A DNA stretch of 64,000 bases from Lentibacillus amyloliquefaciens (GCF_001307805.1 NZ_CP013862.1:2108001-2172000), one strand, 5' to 3'. Shown: positions 45,653 through 55,469, numbered from the stretch's first letter. Numbers and translations are program-made. The notes: generated by a model from the letters alone, not told the origin.

Positions 45653-46468
45653 TCATGTTTCATTGTCCCTGTCTGTTAAATACTTGTTCAGTTCAATAAT
45701 CATTGTACCCATCTTCGGTTTAGACGGTTGAAAAACATCTGAAATATAATTCTTGCTCAGTTCATTTGCAGTCACTTTTCCAACCGCAGCCGCCAGAACT
45801 TTTCCATTAAATGCATCTGCTAATTCTTGTGATTTAATGCAAGCCTTAAAGAGGTTTTGAACTTGTGTTTTACTCGTAAAAATAACGATATCCAGCTGCT
45901 GGCTTATAATCCCTTCCGATAAACTGAATAACGTATCGTTATCCGGCTCTTCATATTCATATGGCTTTGACAGATAGACAGTAAAACCGAGTGCTTCAAA
46001 CTGACGTTTGAGTGCTGCGTCATCCTGATTATAGGCCTGTAAAAATAATCGGTCCCCTTTAGCGAACTTTTGATCCGCCTGCACATCCAGGAGGTTTTCC
46101 ATGGTTCCATCCTTTGAGACAAGTGTTGGTGATAAACCATGTTTTTTAAGCCAGCTGCGCGTTTTGCTTCCGCGAATGATCAAATCAACAGTTTTTAATT
46201 TCTGAATAAATTCGGTATGACAGTCCAATCGATAAGCCACTTCCTCCAGTGCCTCAGCTCCCACCCCTGTCGTTAACAGCACACTGTCAAAGGGCTGGTC
46301 TATTAAATCCAAAACATTCGTCTCGCTGATGGATGTATGCAGTTTCTGTCTGCCTTGAATAGAATACACAAAAGGCAGGCCGCCATTTTTTTGAATGAGT
46401 CCGGAAATCTCTTCTGCTCTGCGCGTGGCTGCCACGCCAACTTTTTTACCATTTAAGCCATTCATCAT
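45653..46468 (-). CDS. hemD: uroporphyrinogen-III synthase
   Basis: 271-aa cytosolic enzyme that cyclises hydroxymethylbilane to uroporphyrinogen III, the substrate of SumT. The protein has the two-lobed HemD layout: KKVGVAATRRAEEISGLIQ at the N-terminus, VLLTTGVGAEALEEV and VIFTSKTQVQNLF in the two lobes, AAVGKVTANEL near the end. The sequence is divergent from the housekeeping HemD. Its last-gene position in the siroheme operon suggests a dedicated copy. It overlaps sirC by 4 bp. Confidence 0.8.
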   Translation of the reverse strand: MMNGLNGKKVGVAATRRAEEISGLIQKNGGLPFVYSIQGRQKLHTSISETNVLDLIDQPFDSVLLTTGVGAEALEEVAYRLDCHTEFIQKLKTVDLIIRGSKTRSWLKKHGLSPTLVSKDGTMENLLDVQADQKFAKGDRLFLQAYNQDDAALKRQFEALGFTVYLSKPYEYEEPDNDTLFSLSEGIISQQLDIVIFTSKTQVQNLFKACIKSQELADAFNGKVLAAAVGKVTANELSKNYISDVFQPSKPKMGTMIIELNKYLTDRDNET

Positions 46469-47094
46469 AACGGGCTCCTCCCGGTTAAAGCTTCCAGATA
46501 ATCGTACATCTTTTGCTGATTGTCGCTATTCAAATATGCTGTAGATAAAAGTTCCCGTAATATATCACGCTGTTCTGACCTTTCAAGAGATGACTGTTGT
46601 TTAAGATGCTGCCTGCACGCATATAAAAAGTCCACATATGCTTCATAGCTTTCATCGTACCGGGCTTGAAGATCTCTTTTCACGCCTGCTGCAAGCATGG
46701 GACTTGCGCCATCAGTTGAGACACTTATCGATAAGTGCCCTCTTCTGAAGAAAGAAGGAAATTGCACATTCCCCTGTTCACTGTCTGCCGCATGATTGAT
46801 TAAAGCATCAGGAGATGCAGCCTTTACAACGGATTCGTTGACAGCTGGATCATCGGTTGCGACTACAATCAGAAAAGCATGACCAAGATCATTACCAGCA
46901 AAACCTTTTTGTTTCCAAACGAGCTTGCCTTGTTCCGCCAGCTGCATAATGCCCTCTTCAGCATCGGGACTGACAACCGTCAGTGAAGCACCATTATTTA
47001 ACAATGTGTTCGCTCGACGTTCAGCAACACGCCCGCCCCCGACGATAACAGCATTTTTTTCTTTTAATTCAATCATAAAAGGTGTTAAGGCCAT
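46465..47094 (-). CDS. sirC: precorrin-2 dehydrogenase (siroheme synthase, SirC/YlnF type)
   Basis: 209-aa NAD-dependent enzyme oxidising precorrin-2 to sirohydrochlorin. Rossmann motif NAVIVGGGRVAERRANTLL at residues about 14-32, then VVATDDPAVNESVV, INHAADSEQGNVQFPSFFRRGHLSISVSTDGASP. Length equals the stand-alone SirC/Met8p-type enzymes, not the CysG fusion. Ferrochelation is done by the neighbouring SirB. Confidence 0.92.
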   Translation of the reverse strand: MALTPFMIELKEKNAVIVGGGRVAERRANTLLNNGASLTVVSPDAEEGIMQLAEQGKLVWKQKGFAGNDLGHAFLIVVATDDPAVNESVVKAASPDALINHAADSEQGNVQFPSFFRRGHLSISVSTDGASPMLAAGVKRDLQARYDESYEAYVDFLYACRQHLKQQSSLERSEQRDILRELLSTAYLNSDNQQKMYDYLEALTGRSPL

Positions 47095-47126
47095 ATGAAA
47101 GACATTCCTTCACGCGTAAAATTTTT

Positions 47127-47888
47127 TCAGGCCGGACTTGGCATTTTCCTATCCAGCGCTTCATAGACACGCTTTTTTAAAGCTTCGCACATGGCAGGAT
47201 GTGCGCCAAGCTGCCGGCACAAAATAACATCAGGACCGGGAACGGGATCCGTGTTGGCTGCGTCACGCATTTTTTCATCTATATATCGCATGAGCACCCC
47301 TGTAAACCACAGATACGGCACAATATAGACTTGCTTTAAATCCGCTTTAGAAACGGCATTCAAACACTGTTCAAACGAAGGCTCACACGCAGCCAAAAAA
47401 CAAATATCAACCGGGATACCCGCTCTGCTTTGCAGCTTCTTGCCAATCGTTTCGATATCTTCTTTCGTCTGAGGATTGCGGCTGCCACGTCCAACGAGCA
47501 GGATTTTGACACTTGGACCGACTGGCTTTTCAGTCTCTGCTATTCGTTCTATTAATACATCAATAAAATCTTCCTGCACCCCAAGCGGCCGGCCGTATGT
47601 GAATTCAATATCAGGGTATATTGCCATTAAACGGTTTATTTCACCAGGTATATCATGATAGTAATGACCGGCACTCAACAAGAGAACAGGAACGACGGCA
47701 ATTCGTGACGCTCCCCGGCTCACCAGAGTATCCACACCTTGTTCCAGATCCGGATCGGCCAGTTCCAGAAAACAAATTTCCTGAAGCGCAAAATCTGTTT
47801 GTTCCCTTACCGAACTTATACAGTAAAAAGCTTCAGCTGTTGCTTCCGGTATGCGGCTGCCGTGACTGATATATAAAATTCCCTGCAC
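47127..47888 (-). CDS. sirB: sirohydrochlorin ferrochelatase
   Basis: 253-aa CbiX/SirB chelatase that inserts iron into sirohydrochlorin. It has two homologous half-domains: GILYISHGSRIPEA at the N-terminus with a metal-ligating His, VLLLSAGHYYHDIP with another, and the second half beginning KILLVGRGSRNPQT. The start is GTG 47888, seven bases after AAAGGAGG; the longer frame has no RBS. It sits 13 bp after sumT and before sirC. Confidence 0.93.
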   Translation of the reverse strand: MQGILYISHGSRIPEATAEAFYCISSVREQTDFALQEICFLELADPDLEQGVDTLVSRGASRIAVVPVLLLSAGHYYHDIPGEINRLMAIYPDIEFTYGRPLGVQEDFIDVLIERIAETEKPVGPSVKILLVGRGSRNPQTKEDIETIGKKLQSRAGIPVDICFLAACEPSFEQCLNAVSKADLKQVYIVPYLWFTGVLMRYIDEKMRDAANTDPVPGPDVILCRQLGAHPAMCEALKKRVYEALDRKMPSPA

Positions 47889-47901
47889 GTTTTTTCCTCC
47901 T

Positions 47902-48666
47902 TTATCCGATAACCGTCTCGAGAGGAAACTGCTGCTGCATTGACATTTCCTCAAACCACTGAATCTTGTCTCTTAATGTCACAACTTCCCCGATAACAAT
48001 CATAGCCGGATTCTCAATTGCGCCGGCCTTATCTGTAATAGTCCATAATGTGCCGGTGACTGTCTGCTGTTTCTCTGTTGTTCCCCAATGAATGAGAGCA
48101 ATCGGTGTATTGAAAGACCGGCCATGATCAATCAGCTTCCCGCATATATCAGGAAGGTTCTTAACACCCATATATATACAAAGGGTGTCAGCTCTTTGCG
48201 CAAGCGTTTTCCAGTAGTCATCATCTTTCGTTACGCCTGAGACAAACGTGACCGAGGAGCTGTAATCCCGATGCGTTAAGGGGATCCCCGCATAAGCGGG
48301 GGCTGCAGAACCGGCACTGATACCCGGAACAATTTCAAACGGGATCCCATTCTCCCTCAGCATTTCCGCTTCTTCGCCGCCTCTGCCGAAAATGAATGGG
48401 TCACCGCCTTTAAGTCTCACAACCACTTTCCCTTCACCGGCAAATTGACAAAGCAAGCGGTTGATTTCACTTTGTGTCAAAGCGTGCTGATTCGGGCTTT
48501 TTCCGCAATAAATCAGTTCAGCACCATCCGGGGCATTCGCTAATAACGATGGATTGATTAAACGGTCATAAAAAATACAATCCGCTTGCTGAATGGCTTT
48601 TAACCCTTTAACGGTTATCAATTCAGGATCACCCGGGCCGGCACCAACTAAATAAACTTTTCCCAT
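47902..48666 (-). CDS. sumT: uroporphyrinogen-III C-methyltransferase
   Basis: 254-aa SAM-dependent enzyme adding methyl groups at C2 and C7 of uroporphyrinogen III to give precorrin-2 (also called CobA/YlnD). Motifs VYLVGAGPGDPELITVKGL at residues 3-22, VRLKGGDPFIFGRGGEEAE near 84, VPGISAGSAAPAYAGIPLTHR, and PAMIVIGEVV near the end. ATG 48666 follows AGGAGG with 7-base spacing. It comes after cysI, linking siroheme supply to sulfite reductase. Confidence 0.95.
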   Translation of the reverse strand: MGKVYLVGAGPGDPELITVKGLKAIQQADCIFYDRLINPSLLANAPDGAELIYCGKSPNQHALTQSEINRLLCQFAGEGKVVVRLKGGDPFIFGRGGEEAEMLRENGIPFEIVPGISAGSAAPAYAGIPLTHRDYSSSVTFVSGVTKDDDYWKTLAQRADTLCIYMGVKNLPDICGKLIDHGRSFNTPIALIHWGTTEKQQTVTGTLWTITDKAGAIENPAMIVIGEVVTLRDKIQWFEEMSMQQQFPLETVIG

Positions 48667-48741
48667 CCCTGCACCTCCTATGATGTAGCACATATCCGAT
48701 TTAAGAGGGAATGGATGAATAGCCATATCCCTCCACGCAGC

Positions 48742-50475
48742 TTAGTTGTTGATTATATTTTTGTGAAAGTCCAGACCTGAACGGATCTCGTCAACGTAGC
48801 CCTTACGGATAACATAATCACCGAAGTGCTCATGTTCCTCACGTTCACGGGCATACGCCAGAATTATCGGTCTCAAAGTTTCCAGAATTTCCGCTTCACC
48901 GATATTTTCACGGTATAATTGGTTTAGCCGATCACCTGTGAAACTTCCACCCAAATACATATTATATTTGCCCGGAGCTTTTCCAATAAAGGCAATTTCA
49001 GCCAACGCCGGTCGAGCACAACCATTTGGGCATCCGGTTATACGGAGAACGATTTCCTCATCATTGATGCCGGCCTCATCCAATATGCCTTCCATGTGGT
49101 CCAGCAATGACGGGAGATAACGTTCCGATTCAGCCATAGCAAGACCGCAAGTCGGAAACGCAACACAGGACATGGCATTCCTTCTCAGTCCTGAATGATG
49201 TTTTCCTTCAGCTAAACCATACTTTTCCATCACTTCATTAATCTGTTTCTTCTTATGACTCGTGACATTCGCAATCACCAGATTTTGATTCGGTGTCAGA
49301 CGGAAGTCGCCTGTATGAATTTTGGCGATTTCACGCAAGGCGGTCATCAATGGATAATCCTCAGTATCCATAATCCGCCCGCTCAGTATAAACAGTGTAT
49401 AGTGCCATCTGCCATTATTGCCTTTCACCCAGCCATAACGATCACCATTACTCTCGAAATGATACGGCCGTTCCTGCTCGAGTTCCCACCCTAATCGATT
49501 ATTGAGTTCATGCATTATCCAGTCCACACCTCGGGCATCGATTGTGTATTTAAAACGGGCATTTTTTCTGTTGGAGCGATTGCCATAGTCACGCTGGATG
49601 GACACGACTTTTTCAGCAACTTCCTCGATTTTATCTGCCGGACAGAAACCGATGACACGCGCCACTTGCGGATAGGTGTTTGTATCCCCGTGTGTCATGC
49701 CCATACCGCCGCCGACAGCAACATTAAATCCTTGCAGTTTACCGTCTTCAACGATCGCGATAAAGCCAAGGTCCTGGGAAAAAACATCAATGTCATTGGA
49801 AGGCGGCACAGCGATGCCAATTTTAAACTTCCTCGGCAGATAATAGGAACCATAAATCGGTTCAACTTCATCTTCGTCACGGCTATCGGCGATCTTTTCT
49901 TTGTCCAGCCAGATTTCGTGATAAGCACTGGTTCGCGGCAAAAGGTGCTCACTGACATTTTTGGCATATTGAAAGACTTCTGAATGAATGTCTGATTGGT
50001 GTGGATTCGGGTTGCACATCACATTCCTGTTTACATCACCGCAGGCAGCGATTGTATCCAGCAGCGACCTATTTATCCCCCGCATTGTTTCTTTGAGGTT
50101 CCATTTCAACACCCCGTGGAATTGAAACGCCTGTCGTGTCGTCAGTTTAAGCGTGCCATTTGCATGATCATTCGCCAGCCGGTCCATGGTAAGCCATTGC
50201 TCCGGGGTAGCGACACCGCCGGGGGCACGAACCCGAATCATGAATTGATAGGATGGCTCCAGTTTCTTACGGCGGCGTTCGTTGCGTTCATCTCTGTTAT
50301 CCTGCTGGTAGCTGCCATGAAATTTCAGGAGTTTCGTATCCTCCTCAGAAATAGCAGCGCTTATCCGGTCGTCCAGACCCTGTTCAATTGTCCCTCTAAG
50401 ATAGTTGCTGTCCTTTTTTATCCCCTCCATTACATCCGGAGGGCCATCTTTGGAAAGAAAACGATCATCTGTCAT
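48742..50475 (-). CDS. cysI: assimilatory sulfite reductase hemoprotein (beta) subunit
   Basis: 577-aa siroheme/[4Fe-4S] enzyme reducing sulfite to sulfide with six electrons from CysJ. Cluster ligands are C437 and C443 ([15 protein letters not shown]), and C482 and C486 ([10 protein letters not shown]); siroheme-binding residues lie in [14 protein letters not shown]. Length is normal. Preceded 39 bp upstream by cysJ and followed by sumT. Confidence 0.96.
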   Translation of the reverse strand: MTDDRFLSKDGPPDVMEGIKKDSNYLRGTIEQGLDDRISAAISEEDTKLLKFHGSYQQDNRDERNERRRKKLEPSYQFMIRVRAPGGVATPEQWLTMDRLANDHANGTLKLTTRQAFQFHGVLKWNLKETMRGINRSLLDTIAACGDVNRNVMCNPNPHQSDIHSEVFQYAKNVSEHLLPRTSAYHEIWLDKEKIADSRDEDEVEPIYGSYYLPRKFKIGIAVPPSNDIDVFSQDLGFIAIVEDGKLQGFNVAVGGGMGMTHGDTNTYPQVARVIGFCPADKIEEVAEKVVSIQRDYGNRSNRKNARFKYTIDARGVDWIMHELNNRLGWELEQERPYHFESNGDRYGWVKGNNGRWHYTLFILSGRIMDTEDYPLMTALREIAKIHTGDFRLTPNQNLVIANVTSHKKKQINEVMEKYGLAEGKHHSGLRRNAMSCVAFPTCGLAMAESERYLPSLLDHMEGILDEAGINDEEIVLRITGCPNGCARPALAEIAFIGKAPGKYNMYLGGSFTGDRLNQLYRENIGEAEILETLRPIILAYAREREEHEHFGDYVIRKGYVDEIRSGLDFHKNIINN

Positions 50476-50514
50476 TATGATTCTCCTCTCAAGGTTTATT
50501 AGTTTGCAGGAAGT

Positions 50515-52362
50515 TTAATAAACATCGCGCTGATAACGCTTTTCTTGCCGCATGGTTTTCAGGTAATCCTCTGCTTCTTCATGACTCATCCCGCCTTCTT
50601 GTTCAAGAATCGTCAAGAGAGCTTTGTGCACGTCACCTGCCATCTTTTTTTCGTCACCGCACACATAGACATGGGCGCCATCCTGCAGCCACCGGTAAAG
50701 TTCACTGCCTTTTTCCAGCATACGGTGCTGGACATATACTTTCTCGGCGTTATCACGGGAAAATGCAACATCCATATTGGTCAGCAATCCTTCCTGCAGC
50801 CATTTCTGCCATTCCACCTGATACAGAAAGTCTGTCGTGAAATGCTGATCACCATAGAACAGCCAGGTCTTTCCTTTTACATCCAGCTCTTCCCGTTCTT
50901 CCAGGAAAGACCTGTAAGGTGCGACACCTGTACCGGGGCCGATCATAATCACCGGTTGTTCAGGATCGGAAGGTAATTTAAAGTTTGGATTCCGGTGAAT
51001 ATAAACCGGCAATACATCACCAGGTTCTGCCCGTTCTGCACATTGCCCTGAGCAGACACCCGCCTGAATTCCTCCATTCGCCTGAAATTCATCTTTTCCA
51101 ATGAGCAGATGCACCTCATCCGAATTCGCATTGCAGCTATTGGCAATTGAATATAAACGGGCAGGCATTTTCCGCAGAATTGTGATAAATTCACCGGGCT
51201 CCACTACCGTTTGTGGTGGAAAATCTCTTATGAAGTCAAGCAGATTGCGGCCATCCAGATATTTTTTGCGATCCTCCTGTCCTGCTTCCATGAGCTCACT
51301 CAATGCGTCATTACTGAACATATCAGCCGCCTTCTCCAGCAATGGTTTTGTCAGTCGAGTAATTTCAAAATTTGTGAGCAACGCATTTCGGATCGAGCGT
51401 GAATCCCCTTGCTTATTGACTTGAACGATCTCTTCAGAATTCCAGTTCATTTCATTGATCAATCCATCAACAAGTTCCGCCTCATTTTCAGGGAAAATAC
51501 CCAGACTGTCACCGGGTTCAAATTCAAAGTTGGATCCTTCCAGCGACAGTTCCAGATGACGAGTTTCTTTGTTTGATCCATCAGCATTCAGATTTAAATT
51601 TTCCATAATTTCAGCCTTAAACGGATTCGTTCTTGAATAAACAGTCTGTGCTTCGGTTGTTGATGCCGCTTCCGCCCCGGCCGGCGAGCTCTCTCGTGCA
51701 GGACTGTCTTCTGAGGTCTCACACAACTCTGCTAAAACACCGTCGATCCATTCCGCAGCGTCATCATCAAAGTCAACATCGCAATCAACCCGTGGATAAA
51801 GCCTTTGTCCGCCTAATTCCTCCAACCGGTTGTCAAAGTCTTTTCCCGTCTGGCAAAAAAACTCATATGACTGATCTCCCAACGAAAGCACTGAAAATCT
51901 GACATCTTTCAGTTTGGGTGCCTTTCTGCTGAAAAGAAATTCATAGAATGTTATCGCATTATCCGGCGGTTCCCCTTCGCCATGGGTTGCTGTCACTATC
52001 AATAAATCCTGAACCTTTTTAAAATTTTTCGGCTTGAAATCATCGAGCGCAGACGTCGTTACTTTGATATTCTGCTCATCTATTTTTCGGGACAGCTCCT
52101 CAGCCAGTGACTGTCCATTTGCGGTTTCAGACCCAAACAGCACGGTTACTTCCCGGGTTTCAATAGCAGAAGACTGCTCCGTGGCAAGAGCATTGGCAGC
52201 TTCATCCGGAACTGCGGCAACCGGAGTTTCGGATGAATTTGGACTAGCGGCCAGATACCCGCTGAGCCATGTCCGCTGTTCTTCAGTCAATGTTGGTAAA
52301 AGACGATTCAAATGCTCTGATTGTTCTTGCGTAAAAGGGCTGTTCATTGCATGTAAGTTCAA
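50515..52362 (-). CDS. cysJ: assimilatory sulfite reductase flavoprotein (alpha) subunit
   Basis: 615-aa NADPH-dependent diflavin reductase. An N-terminal flavodoxin domain (VTVLFGSETANGQSLAEELS near residue 73; LIVTATHGEGEPPDNA), a connecting/FAD domain (RLYSIANS, GVCSGQCAERAEPGD) and an NADPH domain (MIGPGTGVAPYRSFLEER, YVCGDEKKMAGDV, C-terminal KRYQRDVY). It passes electrons from NADPH via FAD and FMN to CysI. First gene of the cysJ-cysI-sumT-sirB-sirC-hemD run. Confidence 0.96.
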   Translation of the reverse strand: MNLHAMNSPFTQEQSEHLNRLLPTLTEEQRTWLSGYLAASPNSSETPVAAVPDEAANALATEQSSAIETREVTVLFGSETANGQSLAEELSRKIDEQNIKVTTSALDDFKPKNFKKVQDLLIVTATHGEGEPPDNAITFYEFLFSRKAPKLKDVRFSVLSLGDQSYEFFCQTGKDFDNRLEELGGQRLYPRVDCDVDFDDDAAEWIDGVLAELCETSEDSPARESSPAGAEAASTTEAQTVYSRTNPFKAEIMENLNLNADGSNKETRHLELSLEGSNFEFEPGDSLGIFPENEAELVDGLINEMNWNSEEIVQVNKQGDSRSIRNALLTNFEITRLTKPLLEKAADMFSNDALSELMEAGQEDRKKYLDGRNLLDFIRDFPPQTVVEPGEFITILRKMPARLYSIANSCNANSDEVHLLIGKDEFQANGGIQAGVCSGQCAERAEPGDVLPVYIHRNPNFKLPSDPEQPVIMIGPGTGVAPYRSFLEEREELDVKGKTWLFYGDQHFTTDFLYQVEWQKWLQEGLLTNMDVAFSRDNAEKVYVQHRMLEKGSELYRWLQDGAHVYVCGDEKKMAGDVHKALLTILEQEGGMSHEEAEDYLKTMRQEKRYQRDVY

Positions 52363-52490
52363 CGGCTTCTCACCTCACAAAGAAATTTTTATAGTTGCAT
52401 TCGCCGTACTGAAAAGATGCAGTCTAATCATCATTACGCATCATTTTTCCTTGATGCAGGACAGACTTATAGTAAAAGCAACCATAGTAA

Positions 52491-52519
52491 ATTATACATA
52501 TTGGTTTAGTCAGGTTTAA
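52491..52519 (-). promoter_or_regulatory. possible promoter of cysJ
   Basis: TTAAAC - 17 bp - TATAAT on the minus strand. The -35 is poor, suggesting an activator or that cysH read-through contributes. Nothing else is recognised in 52363-52643. Confidence 0.4.
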
Positions 52520-52643
52520 GTTGTAAATTTAAACAGCTTTTTCGTCATCAGTGATTCTCCCACTCAAATGCTTTTTAGCTGTTGTACCGTTCCACCAAAT
52601 GTTGTGTATTATTGGAAGTTTACTCGTATTTAAGGCATACAGA

Positions 52644-53363
52644 TTAAGATGTGTGAATGCCGCACTCAGTTTTATCAAGTCCTGCCCATCTTCCTGAACG
52701 GAGATCATTTGAATCCGTTACTCGGGCTGTGCACGGTATGCAGCCAATACTCGGATAATCCTGATCATGCAATTCATTGTAAGGCAAGCTGTTTAGTCGG
52801 ATATAAGACCAAACATCATCCCAGGTCCAGTAAATTAACGGGCATACCTTGATAGACTCAAATCGCTCATCCTTATTGACAAAGTCAGTGTTGCTGCGGG
52901 CAGGTGATTGGTCCCTGCGAAGACCCGATATCCAAGCTGTAGCTTCGCTTAATGCTTCTTCCAGCGGCTTGATTTTCCGGATGAAGCAACATTGATCTGG
53001 CTGACGCTTCCACAGTGCTGAGCCATATTGTTCAGCCTGTTCATCCACCGTTAAATCCGGTTTTTTCAACTCAATCCGAAGTTCAGGATACGTTTCCTTT
53101 ACCTCATCAATTAAATCATAGGTTTCCTGGAAGTGGAGGCCTGTATCGAGAAAAACAATCTTAGCATCCTTTCTAACTTTGGAGATCAGATCAATCAGTA
53201 CCATCCCCTCAGCACCGAAACTGCATGCATAAACCAAGGAATCCCCATATGAATCGTATGCCCATTGCAGTACTTCCAATGCCCCTTTTGTATCATCCGA
53301 CGGCTCATAATCTTTAAACGGAACGTCCGAAAAGTCACGATAGGTGACCAGATTATTAATCAT
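52644..53363 (-). CDS. cysH: adenylylsulfate/phosphoadenylylsulfate reductase
   Basis: 239-aa thioredoxin-dependent reductase giving sulfite. PP-loop-like [13 protein letters not shown] near residue 48; four cluster cysteines C125, C126, C208 and C211 (CC and CxxC); catalytic C234 in ECGIHTS. The CC...CxxC set marks the [4Fe-4S] type, which in Bacillus accepts APS as well as PAPS. Preceded by a SAM riboswitch, its terminator and a MITE-like insertion. No sulfate adenylyltransferase gene is in the window. Confidence 0.95.
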   Translation of the reverse strand: MINNLVTYRDFSDVPFKDYEPSDDTKGALEVLQWAYDSYGDSLVYACSFGAEGMVLIDLISKVRKDAKIVFLDTGLHFQETYDLIDEVKETYPELRIELKKPDLTVDEQAEQYGSALWKRQPDQCCFIRKIKPLEEALSEATAWISGLRRDQSPARSNTDFVNKDERFESIKVCPLIYWTWDDVWSYIRLNSLPYNELHDQDYPSIGCIPCTARVTDSNDLRSGRWAGLDKTECGIHTS

Positions 53364-53389
53364 TTATTCACCCCTCCATTAAAGTACGT

Positions 53390-53532
53390 GTTCAAAAAGG
53401 AGGATAAAAAAAGACCGAGAATTCGAGGCGGCGAAGCTCCCGATACCGGAACGTATGGAGTTAATACGTGAGGAACGGAAAAGCAAGCCAACTAGAAACA
53501 CCGAAGTGTCATTTTTACCGGACTTTTTGAAC
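53390..53532. repeat. 143-bp MITE-like element
   Basis: Perfect 10-bp terminal inverted repeats GTTCAAAAAG/CTTTTTGAAC enclose a non-coding GC-richer core with internal pairing potential. It lies between the SAM riboswitch terminator and cysH. I recall closely similar intergenic elements in other Bacillaceae but cannot name the family. Confidence 0.7.
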
Positions 53533-53548
53533 AACCTCTTAAAATTTT

Positions 53549-53581
53549 AAAAAATCCCCTTCTTATTACTTAAAGAAGAGG
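53549..53581 (-). terminator. SAM riboswitch expression platform terminator
   Basis: CCTCTTCTT/AAGAAGGGG stem, 7-base loop, then ATTTTTT on the minus strand, 30 bp after the aptamer. Confidence 0.8.
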
Positions 53582-53610
53582 AACGCCAATTATAACTTCC
53601 GGATCAACGT

Positions 53611-53711
53611 CTCTCCTCATCTTCCAGGCTGTTACCCTGAGGGATTTGGCACAGTTAATCGTCCGCTGCCGAGGTTTCAAAGGGCCCTTCCCTCCACCTC
53701 TCTTGATAAGG
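53611..53711 (-). promoter_or_regulatory. SAM-I riboswitch (S box)
   Basis: Clear S-box aptamer on the minus strand: CTTATCAAGAGAGGTGGAGG, GGCCCTTTGAAACCTCGGCA, TGTGCCAAATCCCTCAGGG and the closing GGAAGATGAGGAGA. It controls cysH, and perhaps the genes behind it, so sulfate reduction falls when SAM is high. Confidence 0.96.
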
Positions 53712-53737
53712 TATGCTTTATTATATCGTATTTGAAT

Positions 53738-53766
53738 ATTATATGCAGAAAATGGGAAAAGTTCAA
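53738..53766 (-). promoter_or_regulatory. promoter of the SAM riboswitch-cysH transcript
   Basis: TTGAAC - 17 bp - TATAAT on the minus strand, 27 bp before the aptamer. Confidence 0.8.
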
Positions 53767-53873
53767 CAGATATTTCAGAAAAAATATATATTTTTAAAAA
53801 AGATTGATTTAAAACGCCAGGGGACACTTATTCTTAAGGCTACTATTACATATAACGTTTTCCATCTTTGCGT

Positions 53874-53950
53874 CTATAGCGATTGTTTCTCAACGTACAG
53901 CTTTTTCTTACAACCTATAGCGATTATTCGTTCATCTATAGCGCACCGCT
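53874..53950 (-). repeat. 21-bp-period CTAYAGCG repeat, copy B
   Basis: CTATAGCG at 53874, a degenerate GTACAGCT at 53895, CTATAGCG at 53915 and at 53936; steps of 21, 20 and 21 bp. The last unit continues GCGCACCGCT, as in copy A at 37063. It lies 40 bp beyond the rlmCD stop. Confidence 0.65.
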
Positions 53951-53989
53951 GAAAACTACAAAACAGGATCTGTAAAGGATAAGCTTATT

Positions 53990-55378
53990 TTAGTCAGACG
54001 CTTTTCTCTCCAACCAGCACACGGCTTCCACATGATGTGTCTGCGGGAACATATCAACAGGTTGGACTTCCTGTGTGGCATAGCCGCCGTCTTCCAGAAT
54101 GCGCAAGTCGCGCGCCAAGGTTGACGGGTTGCATGAGACATATACAATCCGTTTCGGCTCCATGCCGAGCATTGCCTTCAGCAGTTCTTCGTCGCAGCCT
54201 TTCCGCGGCGGATCGACGACAATTACATCCGGTCGCATGCCTTGTGCGGTCCACCATGGCATGACTTTTTCCGCTTCGCCGACATAAAACTCGGCATTGG
54301 TGAATCCGTTCAATTTGGCATTTTTCTTCGCATCATCAACAGCTTCCGGGACGACTTCAACACCATAAACTTTTTTAGCCTCCTGTGCCATAAACAGTGA
54401 AATCGTGCCAATTCCGCAATAGGCATCGACAACTGTATCATTGCTGCCGACTCTGGCATATTCCAGCGCTTTATCATATAGTTTTTTTGTTTGGGGCGGA
54501 TTGACCTGATAAAAAGATTTCGCGGAAATAGCAAATTTAATGTCACCGATCATGTCATAAATATAGTCTTCTCCCCAGATAGTCTTTGACTTCTTGCCCC
54601 AAATCGAATTCGTCTTTCGGTCATTGATGTTATGGACAATCGATTTAATATGCGGGTAGGTTTTAATCAGTTCCGTGACCAGCTCATCCTGGTGCGGCAA
54701 GTCAGGTGTCCGAGTGATGATGACGATCATCGTATCACGAGTCACTTCACCCGTGCGGACGACGATATGCCTTAATACGCCGGTGTCGTTCTGTTCATCA
54801 TAGGCAGGGATACTGAGTCTGTCAGCGATTCTCCGTACCGCCTCAACCATCCGATCATTTTCTTCATTTTGAATAACACATGTTTCCATACCTTCAATAA
54901 TCCGGTGACTCCGTTTTTGATAGAAACCGGTGATCAGCTCGCCGTCCTCTTTTTCTCCGACAGGCATCTGCACCTTATTACGGTAGCGCCATGGATCATC
55001 CATACGAATAATCGGGTGGACCGGCACATCTTTCAGGTGAGCAATTTTTCGCATCGCATTTTTAACCTGTTCCTGTTTCATATCGAGCTGCATGTCATAA
55101 CTCATATGCTGCAGCTGGCACCCGCCGCATTTATAATACACATCACACGGCGGCTCAACACGTTCATCACTGGATTTCCTCACTTCGAGTAATTTGCCGA
55201 AGCCGAAATTTTTATTGACTTTAACGACCTTGACATCACCTTCTTCACCCGGCAATGCATATGGAACAAACAACGGATAGCCGTTGATTTTCCCGACACC
55301 GCTTCCTTCATGGGTCAGGTCTTCAAATTGAAGTGTGACGGTCTCGTTCTTTTTAACTGGTGCTGCTTTTTTTGCCAT
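53990..55378 (-). CDS. rlmCD: 23S rRNA (uracil-5-)-methyltransferase RlmCD
   Basis: 462-aa SAM-dependent enzyme. TRAM domain (about residues 10-70, FEDLTHEGSGVGKING), [4Fe-4S] cysteines C78, C84 and C87 (PPCDVYYKCGGCQ) plus a fourth near 160 (METCVIQ), and a Rossmann methyltransferase domain (VVDAYCGIGTISLF, VDPPRKGC, catalytic Cys in YVSCNPSTLARDL). B. subtilis YefA methylates both U747 and U1939 and sits next to dgkB, as here. ATG 55378 follows AAAGGAAG; the longer frame lacks an RBS. Confidence 0.93.
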   Translation of the reverse strand: MAKKAAPVKKNETVTLQFEDLTHEGSGVGKINGYPLFVPYALPGEEGDVKVVKVNKNFGFGKLLEVRKSSDERVEPPCDVYYKCGGCQLQHMSYDMQLDMKQEQVKNAMRKIAHLKDVPVHPIIRMDDPWRYRNKVQMPVGEKEDGELITGFYQKRSHRIIEGMETCVIQNEENDRMVEAVRRIADRLSIPAYDEQNDTGVLRHIVVRTGEVTRDTMIVIITRTPDLPHQDELVTELIKTYPHIKSIVHNINDRKTNSIWGKKSKTIWGEDYIYDMIGDIKFAISAKSFYQVNPPQTKKLYDKALEYARVGSNDTVVDAYCGIGTISLFMAQEAKKVYGVEVVPEAVDDAKKNAKLNGFTNAEFYVGEAEKVMPWWTAQGMRPDVIVVDPPRKGCDEELLKAMLGMEPKRIVYVSCNPSTLARDLRILEDGGYATQEVQPVDMFPQTHHVEAVCWLERKASD

Positions 55379-55436
55379 TAATATCTTCCTTTTCGTCCGT
55401 TTATGTGGTTCCAATCTTACCATACCCGTTTTCTAA

Positions 55437-55466
55437 ATTAAAAAGACTGCCGTTTTAAGCAGTCTT
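55437..55466 (-). terminator. terminator of dgkB
   Basis: AAGACTGC/GCAGTCTT stem with an 8-base loop, then TTTTTAATTT on the minus strand. Confidence 0.8.
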
Positions 55467-55469
55467 CAA

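Noticed and set aside
53570..53827. 85-codon minus-strand frame at the cysH leader
   Set aside because: It coincides with the promoter, SAM aptamer and terminator; no coding signal.
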